Assembly (NCBI GenBank): GCA_035048485.1 | Contig: CM068592.1 | Coordinates: 37,270,001 to 37,334,000, forward strand | From: Pteria penguin | Taxonomy: Eukaryota > Mollusca > Bivalvia > Pterioida > Pteriidae | DNA: 64,000 nt | Direction of reading: 5' to 3' | Part shown: positions 1 to 13,800 of the stretch, in pieces | How positions within the stretch are numbered: the first letter of the stretch is position 1 | Layout: the number at the start of each line of letters is the position of its first letter | Notes under the pieces: generated by a model | Databases searched by the model: none | What the model saw: the letters and a program-made list of their open reading frames with translations, nothing else | What the model was told of the DNA's origin: nothing | Program-made: the position numbers and the translations under genes

Positions 1-3000
1 CCAGCAGTGAGCTATACTGAGCTACTTCTTGTGAGTCGTACTGCGCCAGCAGTGAGCTATACTGCGTTACTACTTGTGAGTCATGCTGAGCCAGTAGTGA
101 GCTATACTGAGTTACTACTTGTGAGTCGTACTGCGCCAGCAATGCGATATACTGAGCTAGTTCTTGTGAGTCGTACTGCGCCAGCAGTGAGCTATACTGA
201 GTTACTACTTGTGGGTCGTACTGCGCCAGCAGTGAGTTATACTAAGTTACTACTTGTGAGCCGTTTTGAGCCGGCAGTGAGCTATACTGAGCTACTTCTT
301 GTGGGTCGTACTGCGCCAGCAGTGAGCTATACTGTGCTACTACTTGTGAGTCGTACTGCGCCAGCAGTGAGCTATACTGACTTACTACTTGTGGGTCGTA
401 CTGAGCCAGCAGTGGGCTATATTGAGTTACTACTTGTGGGTCGTACTGCGCCAGCAGTGGGCTATACTGAGTTACTACTTGTGAGTCGTACTGAGCCAGC
501 AGTGGGCTATACTGAGCTACTACTTGTGGGTCGCACTGCGCCAGCAGTGAGCTATACTGAGCTAATTCTTGTGAGTCGTACTGCGCCAGCAGTGGGTTAT
601 ACTGAGTTACTACTTGTGAGTCGTACTGCGCCAGGGGTGGGCTATACTGAGCTACTACTTGTGGGTCGTACTGAGCCAGCAGTGAGTTATACTGAGTTAC
701 TAATTGTGAGTCGTACTGCGCCAGCAGAGGGCTATACTGAGCTACTACTTGTGGGTCGCACTGCGCCAGCAGTGAGCTATACTGAGCTAATTCTTGTGAG
801 TCGTACTGCGCCAGCAGTGGGTTATACTGAGTTACTACTTGTGAGTCGTAATGCGCCAGCAGTGAGCTACACTGAGACACTACTTGTGAGTCGTACTGAG
901 CCAGCAGTGAGTTATACTGAGTTACTAATTGTGAGTCGTACTGCGCCAGCAGTGAGCTATACTGAGCTACAACTTGTGAGTCGTACTGCGCCAGCAGTGA
1001 GCTATACTGAGCTACTACTTTTGGGTCGTACTGCGCTAGCAGTGGGCTATACTGAGCTACTACTTGTGAGTCGTACTGCGCCAGCAGTGAGCTATACTGA
1101 GCTACTACTTGTGAGTCGTACTGCGCCAGCAGTGGGCTATACTGAGCTACTTCTTGTGGGCCGTACTGCCCCAGCAGTGAGCTATACTGAGCTACTACTT
1201 GTGGGTCGTACTGCTCCAGCAGTGAGCTATACTGAGCTACTACTTGTGGGTCGTCCTGCTCCAGCAGTGAGCTATACTGATTTACTACTTGTGAGCCGTA
1301 TTGAGCCAGCAGTGAGCTTTACTGAGCTACTTCTTGTGAGCCGTACTGCGCCAACAGTGGGCTATACTGAGCTACAACTTGTGGGCCGTACTGCGCCAGC
1401 AGTGAGCTATACTGAGTTACTACTTGTGGGTCGTACTGCGCCAGCAGTGGGCTAAACTGAGCTACTACTTGTGGGTCGTACTGCGCCAGCAGTGAGCTAT
1501 ACTGAGCTACTTCTTGTGAGTCGTACTGCACCAGCAGTGAGCCATACTGCGTTACTACTTGTGAGTCATGCTGAGCCAGTAGTGAGCTATACTGAGTTAC
1601 TACTTGTGAGTCGTACTGCGCAAGCAATGAGATATGCTGAGCTACTTCTTGTGAGTCGTACTGCGCCAGCAGTGAGCTATACTGAGTTACTACTTGGGGG
1701 TCGTACTGCGCCAGCAGTGAGTTATATTAAGTTACTACTTGTGAGCCGTTTTGAGCCGGCAGTGAGCTACACTGAGCTACTTCTTGTGGGTCGTACTGCG
1801 CCAGCAGTGAGCTATACTGTGCTACTACTTGTGAGTCGTACTGCGCCAGCAATGAGATATACTGAGTTACTACTTGTGGGTCGTACTGAGCCAGCAGTGG
1901 GCTATATTGAGTTACTACTTGTGGGTCGTACTGCGCCAGCAGTGGGCTATACTGAGTTACTACTTGTGAGTCGTACTGAGCCAGCAGTGGGCTATACTGA
2001 GCTACTACTTGTGGGTCGTACTGCGCCAGCAGTGAGCTATACTGAGCTAATTCTTGTGAGTCGTACTTCGCCAGCAGTGGGTTATACTGAGTTACTACTT
2101 GTGAGTCGTACTGCGCCAGGAGTGGGCTATACTGAGCTACCACTTGTGGGTCGTACTGCGCCAGCTGTGAGCTACACTGAGACAGTATTTGTGAGTCGTA
2201 CTGAGCCAGCAATGAGTTATACTGAGTTACTAATTGTGAGTCGTGCTGCACCAGCAGTGAGCTATACTGAGCTATTACTTGTGAGTCGTACTGCGCCAGC
2301 AGTGAGCTATACTGAGCTACTACTTTTGGGTCGTACTGTGCCAGCAGTGGGCTATACTGAGCTACTACTTGTGAGTCGTACTGCGCCAGCAGTGAACTAT
2401 ACTGAGCTACTTCTTCTGGGTCGTACTGCGCCAGCAGTGGGCTATACAGAGCTACTACTTGTGAGTCGTACTGCGCCAGCAGTGAGCTATACTGAGCTAC
2501 TACTTGTGAGTCGCACTGCGCCAGCAGTGTTCTATACTGAGCTACTTCTTGTGGGCCGTACTGCGCCAGCAGTGGGCTATACTGAGCTACTACTTGTGGG
2601 TCGTACTGCTCCAGCAGTGAGCTATACTGAGCTACTACTTGTGAGCCGTATTCAGCCAGCAGTGAGCTTTACTGAGCTACTTCTTGTGAGCCGTACTGCG
2701 CCAACAGTGGGTTATACTAAGCTACTACTTGTGGGCCGTACTGCCCCAGCAGTGAGATATACTGAGTTAATACTTGTGGGTCGTACTGCGCCAGCAGTGG
2801 GCTATACTGAGCTACTACTTGTGGGTCGTAATGCGCCAGCAGTGAGCTATACTGAGCTACTTCTTGTGAGCCGTACTGCGCCAACAGTGGGCTATACTGA
2901 GCTATTACTTGTGGGCCGTACTGCGCCAGCAATGGGCTATACTACGCTACTTCTTGTGGGCCGTACTGCGCCAGCAGTGAGCTATACTGAGTTACTACTT

Positions 3001-6000
3001 GTGAGCCGTATTGAGCCAGCAGTAAGCTATACTGAGCTACTTCTTGTGAGTCGTACTGCGCCAGCAGTGGGCTATACTGGATACTACTTGTGAGTCGTAC
3101 TGCGCCAGCAGTGAGCTATTCTGAGCTACCTCTTGTGAGCCGTACTGCGCCAGCAGTGGGCTATACTGAGTAACTGCTTATGGGTCGTACCGCGCCAGCA
3201 GTGAGCTATACTGAGCTACTTCTTGTGGGCCGTGCTGCGCCAGCATTGAGCTATACTGAGTTACTACTTGTGAGCCCTATTGAGCCAGCAGTGAGCTATA
3301 CTGAGCTACTTCTTGTGGGTCGTACTGAGCCAGCAGTGGGCTATACTGAGCTACTACTTGTGAGTCGTACTGAGCCAGCAGTGAGCTATACTGAGCTAAT
3401 TCTTGTGAGTCGTACTGCGCCAGCAGTGGGCTATACTGAGTTACTATTTGTGAGTCGTACTGCGCCAGCAGTGGGCTATACTGAGTTACTATTTGTGAGT
3501 CGCACTGCGCCAGCAGTGGGCTATACTGAGCTACTACTTGTGGGTCGTACTGCGCCAGCAGTGAGCTACACTGAGGCACTACTTGTGAGTCGTACTGATC
3601 CAGCAGTGAGTTATTCTGAGTTACTACTTGTGAGTCGTACTGCGCCAGCAGTGAGCTATACTGAGTTAGTACTTGTGAGTCGTACTGCGCCAGCAGTGAG
3701 CTATACTGAGCTACTACTTTTGGGTCGTACTGCGCCAGCAGTGGGCTATACTGAGCTACTACTTGTGAGTCGTACTGCGCCAGCAGTGAGCTATACTGAG
3801 CTACTACTTGTGAGTCGAAGTGCGCCCGCAGTGGGCTATACTGAGCTACTTCTTGTGGGCCGTACTCCGCCAGCAGTGAGCTATACTGAGCTACTACTTG
3901 TGGGTCGTACTGCTCCAGCAGTGAGCTATACTGATTTACTACTTGTGAGCCGTATTGAGCCAGCAGTGAGCTTTACTGAGCTACTTCTTGTGAGCCGTAC
4001 TGCGCCAACAGTGGGCTATACTGAGCTACTACTTGTGGGCCGTACTGCGCCAGCAGTGAGCTATACTGAGTTACTACTTGTGGGTCGTACTGCGCCAGCA
4101 GTGGGCTATACTGAGCTACTACTTGTGGGTCGTACTGCGCCAGCAGTGAGCTATACTGAGCTACTTCTTGTGAGTCGTACTGCACCAGCAGTGAGCTATA
4201 CTGCGTTACTACTTGTGAGTCATGCTGAGCCAGTAGTGAGCTATACTGAGTTACTACTTGTGAGTCGTACTGCGCCAGCAATGAGATATACTGAGCTACT
4301 TCTTGTGAGTCGTACTGCGCCAGCAGTGAGCTATACTGAGTTACTACTTGTGGGTCGTACTGCGCCAGCAGTGAGTTATACTAAGTTACTACTTGTGAGC
4401 TGGTTTGAGCCGGCAGTGAGCTATACCGAGCTACTTCTTGTGGGTCGTACTGCGTCAGCAGTGAGCTATACTGTGCTACTACTTGTGAGTCGTACTGCGC
4501 CAGCAGTGAGCTATACTGAGTTACTACTTGTGGGTCGTACTGCGCCAGCAGTGAGCTATACTGAGCTACTACTTGTGAGTCGTACTGCGCCAGCAGTGGG
4601 CTATACTGAGCTACTTCTTGTGGGCCGTACTGCGCCAGCAGTGGGCTATACTGAGCTACTACTTGTGGGTCGTACTGCTCCAGCAGTGAGCTTTACTGAT
4701 TTACTACTTGTGAGCCGTATTGAGCCAGCAGTGAGCTTTACTCAGCTAGTTCTTGGGAGCCGTGCTGAGCCAACAGTGGGCCATACTGAGCTACTACTTG
4801 TGGGCCGTACTGCCCCAGCAGTGAGCTATACTGAGTTACTACTTGTGGGTCGTACTGCGCCAGCAGTGGGCTATACTGAGCTACTACTTGTGGGTCGTAC
4901 TGCGCCAGCAGTGAGCTATACTGAGCTACTTCTTGTGAGCCGTACTGCGCCAACAGTTGGCTACACTGAGCTATTACTTCTGGGCTGTACTGCGCCAGCA
5001 ATGGGCTATACTAAGCTACTCCTTGTGGGCCGTACTGCGCCAGCAGTGAGCTATACTGAGTTACTACTTGTGAGCCGTATTGAGCCAGCAGTGAGCTATA
5101 CTGAGCTACTTCCTGTGAGTCGTACTGCGCTAGCAATGGGCTATACTGAGCTATTACTTGTGGGTCCTACTGCGCCAGCAGTGGGCTATACTGAGATACT
5201 ACTTGTGAGTCGTACTGAGCCAGCAGTGAGCTATACTGAGTTACTACTTGTGAGCCGTATTGAGCCAGCAGTGAGCTATACTGAGCTACTTCTTGTGAGT
5301 CGTACTGCGCCAGCAGTGGGCTATACTGAGTTACTACTTGTGACTCGTACTGCGCCAGCAGTGAGCTATTCTGAGCTACTTCTTGTGAGCCGTACTGCGC
5401 CAGCAGTGGGCTATAATGAGTTACTGCTTATGGGTCGTACTGCGCCAGCAGTGAGCTATACTGAGCTGCTTCTTGTTAGCCGTGCTGCGCCAGCATTGAG
5501 CTATACTGAGTTACTACTTGTGAGCCCTTTTGAGCCAGCAGTGAGCTATACTGAGCTACTTCTTGTGGGTCGTATTGAGCCAGCAGTGGGCTATACTGAG
5601 CTACTACTTGTGGGTCGTACTGCGCCAGCAGTGGGCTATACTGAGCTACTACTTGTGAGTCGTACTGAGCCAGCAGTGGGCTATACTGAGCTACTACTTT
5701 TGGGTCGTACTGCTCCAGCAGTGAGCTATACTGAGCTAATTCTTGTGAGTCGTACTGCGCCAGCAGTGGGCTATACTGAGTTACTATTTGTGAGTCGCAC
5801 TGCGCCAGCAGTGGGCTATACTGAGCTACTACTTGTGGGTCGTACTGCGCCAGCAGTGAGCTACACTGAGGCACTACTTGTGAGTCGTACTGATCCAGCA
5901 GTGAGTAATTCTGAGTTACTACTTGTGAGTCGTACTGAGCCAGCAGTGAGCTATACTGAGTTAGTACTTGTGAGTCGTACTGCGCCAGCAGTGGGCTATA

Positions 6001-9000
6001 CTGAGCTACTACTTGTGGGTCGTACTGCGCCTTCAGTGGGCTATACTGAGCTACTACTTGTGAGTCGTACTCCGCCAGCAGTGAGCTATACTGAGCTACT
6101 ACTTGTGAGTCGTACTACGCCGGCAGTGGGGTATACTGAGCTACTTCTTGTGGGCCGTACTGTGCCAGCAGTGAGCTATACTGAGTTACTACTTGTGAGT
6201 CGTACTGAGCCAGCAGTGAGCTATACTGAGTTAGTACTTGTGAGTCGTACTGCGCCAGCAGTGGGCTATACTGAGCTACTACTTGTGGGTCGTACTGCGC
6301 CTTCAGTGGGCTATACTGAGCTACTACTTGTGAGTCGTACTCCGCCAGCAGTGAGCTATACTGAGCTACTACTTGTGACTCGTACTGAGCCAGCAGTGGG
6401 CTATACTGAGCTACTACTTTTGGGTCGTACTGCTCCAGCAGTGAGCTATACTGAGCTAATTCTTGTGAGTCGTACTGAGCCAGCAGTGAGTTATACTGAG
6501 TTACTACTTGTGAGTCGTACTGCGCCAGCAGTGAGGTATACTGAGCTACTACTTGTGAGTCGTACTGCGCCAGCAGTGAGCTATACTGTGCCACTACTTG
6601 TGGGTCGTACTGCACCTTCAGTGGGCTATACTGAGCTACTACTTGTGAGTCGCACTGCGCCAGCAGTGAGCTATACTGAGCTACTACTTGTGGGCCGTAC
6701 TGCGCCAGCAGTGATCTATACTGAGTTACTACTTGTGGGTCGTACTGCGCCAGCAGTAGGCTATACTGAGCTACTATTTGTGGGTCGTACTGCGCCAGCA
6801 GTGAGCTATACTGAGCTACTTCTTGTGAGCCGTACTGCGCCAACAGTGGGCTATACTGAGCTACTACTTGTGGGCCGTACTGCCCCAGTAGTGGGCTATA
6901 CTGAGCTATTTCTTGTGGGCCGTTCTGCGCCAGCAGTGAGCTATACCGAGTTACTACTTGTGAGCCGTATTGAACCAGCAGTGAGCTATACTGAGCTACT
7001 TCTTGTGAGTCGTACTGCGCCAGCAGTGGGCTATACTGAGTTACTACTTTTGGGTCGAACTGCGCCAGCAGTGAGCTATACTGAGCTACTTCTTGTGAGC
7101 CGTACTGCGCCAGCAGTGGGCTATACTGAGTTCCTGCTTATAGATCGTACTGCGCCAGCAGTGAGCTATACTGAGCTACTTCTTGTGGGCTGTGTTGGGC
7201 CAGCAGTGAGCTATACTGACTTACTACTTGTGAGCCCTATTGAGCCAGCAGTGAGCTATACTGAGCTCCTTTTTGTGAGTCGTACTGCGCCAGCAGTGAG
7301 GTATACTGAGCTACTTTTTGTGAGTCGTACTGCGCCAGCAGTGAGCTATACTGAGTTACTACTTGTGAGCTGTATTGAGCCAGCAGTGAGCTATACTGAG
7401 CTACTTCTTGTGAGTCGTACTGCGCCAGCAGTGGGCTATACTGAGTTACTACTTGTGGGTCGTACTGCGCCAGCAGTGAGGTATACTGAGCTACTTCTTG
7501 TGAGCCGTACTGCGCCAGCAGTGGGTTATAGTGAGTGACTGCTTATGGGTCGTACTGCGCCAGCAGTGAGCTATACTGAGCTACTTCTTGTGGGCCGTGC
7601 TGCGCCAGCATTGCGCTATACTGAGTTACTACTTGTGAGCCCTATTGAGCCAGCAGTGAGCTATACTGAGCTACTTCTTGTGGGTCGTACTGAGCCAGCA
7701 GTGGGCTATACTGAGCTACTACTTGTGGGTCGTACTGCGCCTGCAGTGGGCTATACTGAGCTACTACTTGTGAGTCGTACTGAGCCAGCAGTGGGCTATA
7801 CTGAGCGAGTACTTGTGGGTCGTACTGCGCCAGCAGTGAGCTATACTGAGCTGCTCCTTGTGGGTCGTACTGCGCCAGCAGTGAGCTATACTGAGCTACT
7901 TCTTGTGGGTCGTACTGCGCCAGCAGTGGGCTATATTGAGCTACTACTTGTGAGTCGTACTGAGCCAGCAGTGGGCTATACTGAGCGAGTACTTGTGGGT
8001 CGTACTGCGCCAGCAGTGAGCTATACTGAGCTACTCCTTGTGGGTCGTACTGCGCCAGCAGTGAGGTATACTGAGCTACTTCTTGTGGGTCGTACTGCGC
8101 CAGCAGTGGGCTATACTGAGTTACTACTTGTGAGTCGTACTGCGCCAGCAGTGAGCTATACTGAGTTACTACTTGTGGGTCGGCTTGCGCCAGCAGTGAG
8201 CTATACTGAGTTACTACTTGTGGGTCGTACTGAGCCAACAGTGAGCTATACTGAGCTACTTCTTGTGAGTCGTACTGCGCCAGCAGTCAGCTATACTGAG
8301 CTACTTCTTGAGAGTCGTACTGCGCCAGCAGTGAGCTATACTGAGTTACTACTTTTGAGTCGTACTGCGCCAGCAGTGGGCTATACTGAGTTAATACTTG
8401 TGAGTCGTACTGCGCCAGCAGTGAGCTATACTAAGCTACTACTTGTGGGTCGTACTGCGCCAGCACTGAGCTATACTGAGCTACTTCTTGTGGGTCGTAT
8501 TGAGCCAGCAGTGAGCTATACTGAGTTACAACTTGTGGGTCGTACTGCGCCAGCAGTGAGCTATACTGAGTTACTACTTGTGAGTCGTACTGCGCCAGCA
8601 GTGAGCTATACTGAGCTACTACCTGTGAGTCGTACTGCGCCAGCAGTGAGCTATACTAAGCTACTACTTGTGGGTCGTACTGCGCCAGCAGTGGGCTATA
8701 CTGAGCTACTACTTGTGAGTCATACTGAGCCAGTAGTGAGCTACACTGAACTAGTACTTGTGGGTCGTACTGCGCCAGCAGTGAGCTATACTGAGCTACT
8801 ACTTGTGGGTCGTACTGCGCCAGCAGTGAGCTATACTGAGTTACTACTTGTGAGGCGTACTGCGCCAGCAGTGGGCTATACTGAGTTACTTCTTGTGGGT
8901 CGTACTGCGCCAGCAGTGAGCTATACTGAGCTACTTCTTGTGGGTCGTACTGCGCCAGCAGTGAGCTATACTGAGCTACTTCTTGTGAGTCGTACTGCGC

Positions 9001-10849
9001 CAGCAGTGAGCTATACTGAGTTACTACTTGTGGGTCGTACTGAGCCAGCAGTGGGCTATACTGAGCTACTACTTGTGAGTCGTACTGCGCGAGCAGTGAG
9101 CTATACTGAGTTATTACTTGTGGGCCGTACTGCGCTAGCAGTGAGCTATACTGAGTTACTTCTGGTGGGTCGTACTGCGCCAGCAGTGGACTATACTGAG
9201 CTACTACTTGTGAGCCGTACTGCGACAGCAGTGAGCTATAATGAGTTACTTCTTGTGGGTCGTACTGCGCCAGCAGTGAGCTATACTGAGTTACTTCTTT
9301 TGGGTCGTACTGCGCCAGCAGTGAGCTATACTGAGCTACTACTTGTGAGTCGTACTGCGCCAGCAGTGAGCAATACTGAGTTATTACTTGTGAGGCGTAC
9401 TGCGCCAGCAGTGGGCTATTCTGAGTTACTTCTTGTGGGTCGTACTGCGCCAGCAGTGAGCTATACTGAGCTACTTCTTGTGGGTCGTACTGCGCCAGCA
9501 GTGAGCTATACTGAGCTACTTCTTGTGAGTCGTACTGCGCCAGCAGTGAGCTATACTGAGATACTACTTGTGGGTCGTACTGAGCCAGCAGTGGGCTATA
9601 CTGAGCTACTGCTTGTGAGTCGTACTGCGCCAGCAGTGAGCTATACTGAGTTATTACTTGTGGGTCGTACTGCGCTAGCAGTGAGCTATACTGAGTTACT
9701 ACTTGTGAGTCGTACTGCGCCAGCAGTGGGCTATACTAAACTACTACTTGTGAGTCGTACTGCGCCAGCAGTGAGCTATACTGAGCTACTTCTTGTGGGT
9801 CGTACTGCGCCAGCAGTGAGCTATACTGAGTTACTACTTGTAGGTCGTACTGCGCCAGCAGTGAGCTATACTGAGCTACTTGTTGTGAGACGTACTGCGC
9901 CAGCAGTGAGCTATACTGAGCTACTACTTGTGGGTCGTACTGCGCCAGCAGTGGGCTATACTGAGCTACTACTTGTGAGTCGTACTGCGCCAGCAGTGAG
10001 CTATACTGAGTTACTACTTGTGGGTCGTACTGCCCCAGCAGTGAGCTATACTAAGGTACTGCTTGTAACTTGTAAGCTATACTGAGCTACTTTTTGTGGG
10101 TCTCACTGCGCCAGCAGTGAGCTATACTGAGCTACTACTTGTGAGTCGTACTGCGCCAGTAGTGAGCTATACTGAGTTACTACTTGTGGGTCGTACTGAG
10201 CCAGCAGTGGGCTATACTGAGCTACTACTTGTGGGTCGTACTGCGCCAGCAGTGGGCTATACTGAGCTACTACTTGTGAGTCGTAATGAGCCAGCAGTGG
10301 GCTATACTAAGCTACTACTTGTGGGTCGTACTGCGCCAGCAGTGAGCGATACTGAGCTACTTGTTGTGAGACGTACTGCGCCAGCAGGGAGCTATACTGA
10401 GCTACCACTTGTGAGACGTACTGCGCCAGTAGTGAGCTATATTGAGTTACTACTTGTGGGTCGTACTGAGCCAGCAGTGGGCTATACTGAGCTACTACTT
10501 GTGGGTCGTACTGCGACAGCAGTGGGTTATACTGAGCTACTGCTTCTGAGTCGTAATGAGCCAGCAGTGGGCTATACTGAGCTACTACTTGTGAGTCGTA
10601 CTGCGCCAGCAGTGGGCTATACTGTTCTGCTACTTGTGGGTCGTACTGCGCCAGGAGTGAGCTACACTGAGTTACTACTTGTGAGTCGTACTGAGCCAGC
10701 AGTGAGTTATACTGAGTTACTACTTGTGAGTCGTACTGCCCCAGCAGTGAGCTATACTGAGCTATTACTTGTGTGTCGTACTGCGCCAGCAGTGAGCTAT
10801 ACTGAGCTATTACTTGTGGTTCGTACTGCGCCAGCAGTGGGCTATACTG

Positions 10850-13800
10850 AGCTACTTCTTTTGCGCCGTACTGCGCCAGCAGTGAGCTATACTGAGTTTC
10901 TTCTTGTGGGTCGCACTGCGCCAGCAGTGGGCTATACTGAGCTACTACTTGTCAGTCGTACTGCGCCAGCAATGAGCTATACTGAGCTACTACTTGTGAG
11001 TCGTACTGCGCCAGCAGTGGGCTATACTGAGCTACTTCTTGTGGGCCGTTCTGCGCCAGCAGTGAGCTATACTGACCTACTACTTGTGGGTCGTACTGCG
11101 CCAGCAGTGAGCTATACTGAGTTACTACTTGTGAGCCGTATTGAGCCAGCAGTGAGCTATACTGAGTTACTACTTGTGAGACGTATTGAGCCAGCAGTGG
11201 GCTATACTGAGTTATTACTTGTGAGTCGTACAGCGCCAGCAGTGGGCTATACTGAGCTACTACTTGTTTGTCGTACTGCGCCAGCAGTCAGCTATACTAA
11301 GGTACTACTTGTGAGTCGTACTAAGCCAGCAGTGAGCTATACTGAGTTACTACTTGTGGGTTGTACTGAGCAAGTAGTGAGGTATACTGAGCTACTTCTT
11401 GTGAGTCGTACTGCGCCAGCAGTGAGCTATACTGAGTTACTTCTTGTGAGCCGTACTGCGCCAGCAGTGAGCTTTACTGAGCTACTTCTTCTGAGCCGTA
11501 CTACGCTAGCAGTGGGCGATATTGAGCTACTACTTGTGGGCCGTACTGCGCCAGCAGTGAGCTATACTGAGTTACTACTTGTGGGTCGTACTGCGCCAGC
11601 AGTGGGCTATACTGAGCTACTACTTATGGGTCGTACTGCGCCAGCAGTGAGATATACTGAGCTACTTCTTGTGGGCCGTACTGCGCCAGCAGTGAGCTAT
11701 ACTGAGTTACTACTTGTGACCCGTATTGAGCCAGCAGTGAGCTATACTGAACTACTTCTTGTTAGTCGTACTGCGCCAGCAGTGAGCTATACTGAGCTAC
11801 TTTTTGTGAGTCGTACTGCGCCAGCAGTGAGCTATACTGCGTTACTACTTGTGAGTCATGCTGAGCCAGTAGTGAGCTATACTGAGTTACTACTTGTGAG
11901 TCGTACTGCGCCAGCAATGAGATATACTGAGCTACTTCTTGTGAGTCGTACTGCGCCAGCAGTGAGCTATACTGAGTTACTACTTGTGGGTCGTACTGCG
12001 CCAGCAGTGAGTTATACTAAGTTACTACTTGTGAGCCGTTTTGAGCCGGCAGTGAGGTATACTGAGCTACTTCTTGTGCGTCGTACTGCGCCAGCAGTGA
12101 GCTATTCTGTGCTACTACTTGTGAGTCGTACTGCGCCAGCAGTGAGCTATACTGAGTTACTACTTGTGGGTCGTACTGAGCCAGCAGTGGGATATAGTGA
12201 GTTTACTACTTGTGAGTCGTACTGCGCCAGCAGTGAGCTATTCTGAGCTACTTCTTCTGGGTCATACTGTGCCAGCAGTGGGCTATACTGAGGTACTACT
12301 TGTGAGTCGTACTGCGCCAGCAGTGAGCTATACTGAGTTACTACTTGTGGGTCGTACTGCGCCAGCAGTGAGTTATACTAAGTTAGTACTTGTGAGCCGT
12401 TTTGAGCCGGCAGTGAGCTATACTGAGCTACTTCTTGTGGGTCGTACTGCGCCAGCAGTGAGCTATTCTGTGCTACTACTTGTGAGTCGTACTGCGCCAG
12501 CAGTGAGCTACACTGAGACAATACTTGTGAGTCGTACTGAGCCAGCAGTGAGTTATACTGAGTTACTAATTGTGAGTCGTACTGCGCCAGCAGTGAGGTA
12601 TACTAAGCTAATACTTGTGAGTCGTACTGCGCCAGCAGTGAGCTATACTGAGCTACTACTTTTGGGTCGTACTACGCCAGCAGTGGGCTATACTGAGCTA
12701 CTACTTGTGAGTCGTACTGCGCCAGCAGTGAGCTATTCTGAGCTACTTCTTCTGGGTCATACTGCGCCAGCAGTGGGCTATACTGAGGTACTACTTGTGA
12801 GTCGTACTGCGCCAGCAGTGAGCTATACTGAGCTACTACTTGTGAGTCGTACTGCGCCAGCAGTGGGCTATACTGAGCTACTTCTTGTGGGCCGTACTGC
12901 GCCAGCAGTGAGCTATACTGGGCTACTACTTGTGGGTCGTACTGCGCCAGCAGTGAGCTATACTGAGCTACTACTTGTGGGTCGTACTGCTCCAGCAGTG
13001 AGCTATACTGACTTACTACTTGTGAGCCGTATTGAGCCAGCAGAGAGCTTTACTGAGCTACTTCTTGTGAGCCGTACTGCGCCAACAGTGGGCTATACTG
13101 AGCTAGTACTTGTGGGCCGTACTGCGCCAGCAGTGGGCTATACTGAGCTACTACTTGTGGGTCGTACTGCGCCAGCAGTGAGCTATACTGAGCTACTTCT
13201 TGTGAGTCGTACTGCACCAGCAGTGAGCTATACTGCTTTACTACTTGTGAGTCATGCTGAGCCAGTAGTGAGCTATACTGAGTTACTACTTGTGAGTCGT
13301 ACTGCGCCAGCAATGAGATATTCTGAGCTACTTCTTGTGAGTCGTACTGCGCCAGCAGTGAGCTGTACTGAGTTACTACTTGTGGGTCGTACTGCCCAAG
13401 CAGTGAGTTATACTAAGTTACTACTTTTGAGCCTTTTTGAGCCGGCAGTGAGCTATACTGAGCTACTTCTTGTGGGTCGTACTGCGCAAGCAGTGAGGTA
13501 TACTGTGCTACTACTTGTGAGTCGTACTGCGCCAGCAGTGAGGTATACTGAGTTACTACTTGTGGGTCGTACTGAGCCAGCAGTGGGCTATATTGAGTTA
13601 CTATTTGTGGGTCGTACTGCGCCAGCAGTGGGCTATACTGAGTTACTACTTGTGAGTCGTACTGAGCCAGCAGTGGGCTATACTGAGCTACTACTTGTGG
13701 GTCGTACTGCGCCAGCAGTGAGCGATACTGAGCTACTTGTTGTGAGACGTACTGCGCCAGCAGTGGGCTATACTGAGCTACTTCTTTTGCGCCGTACTGC

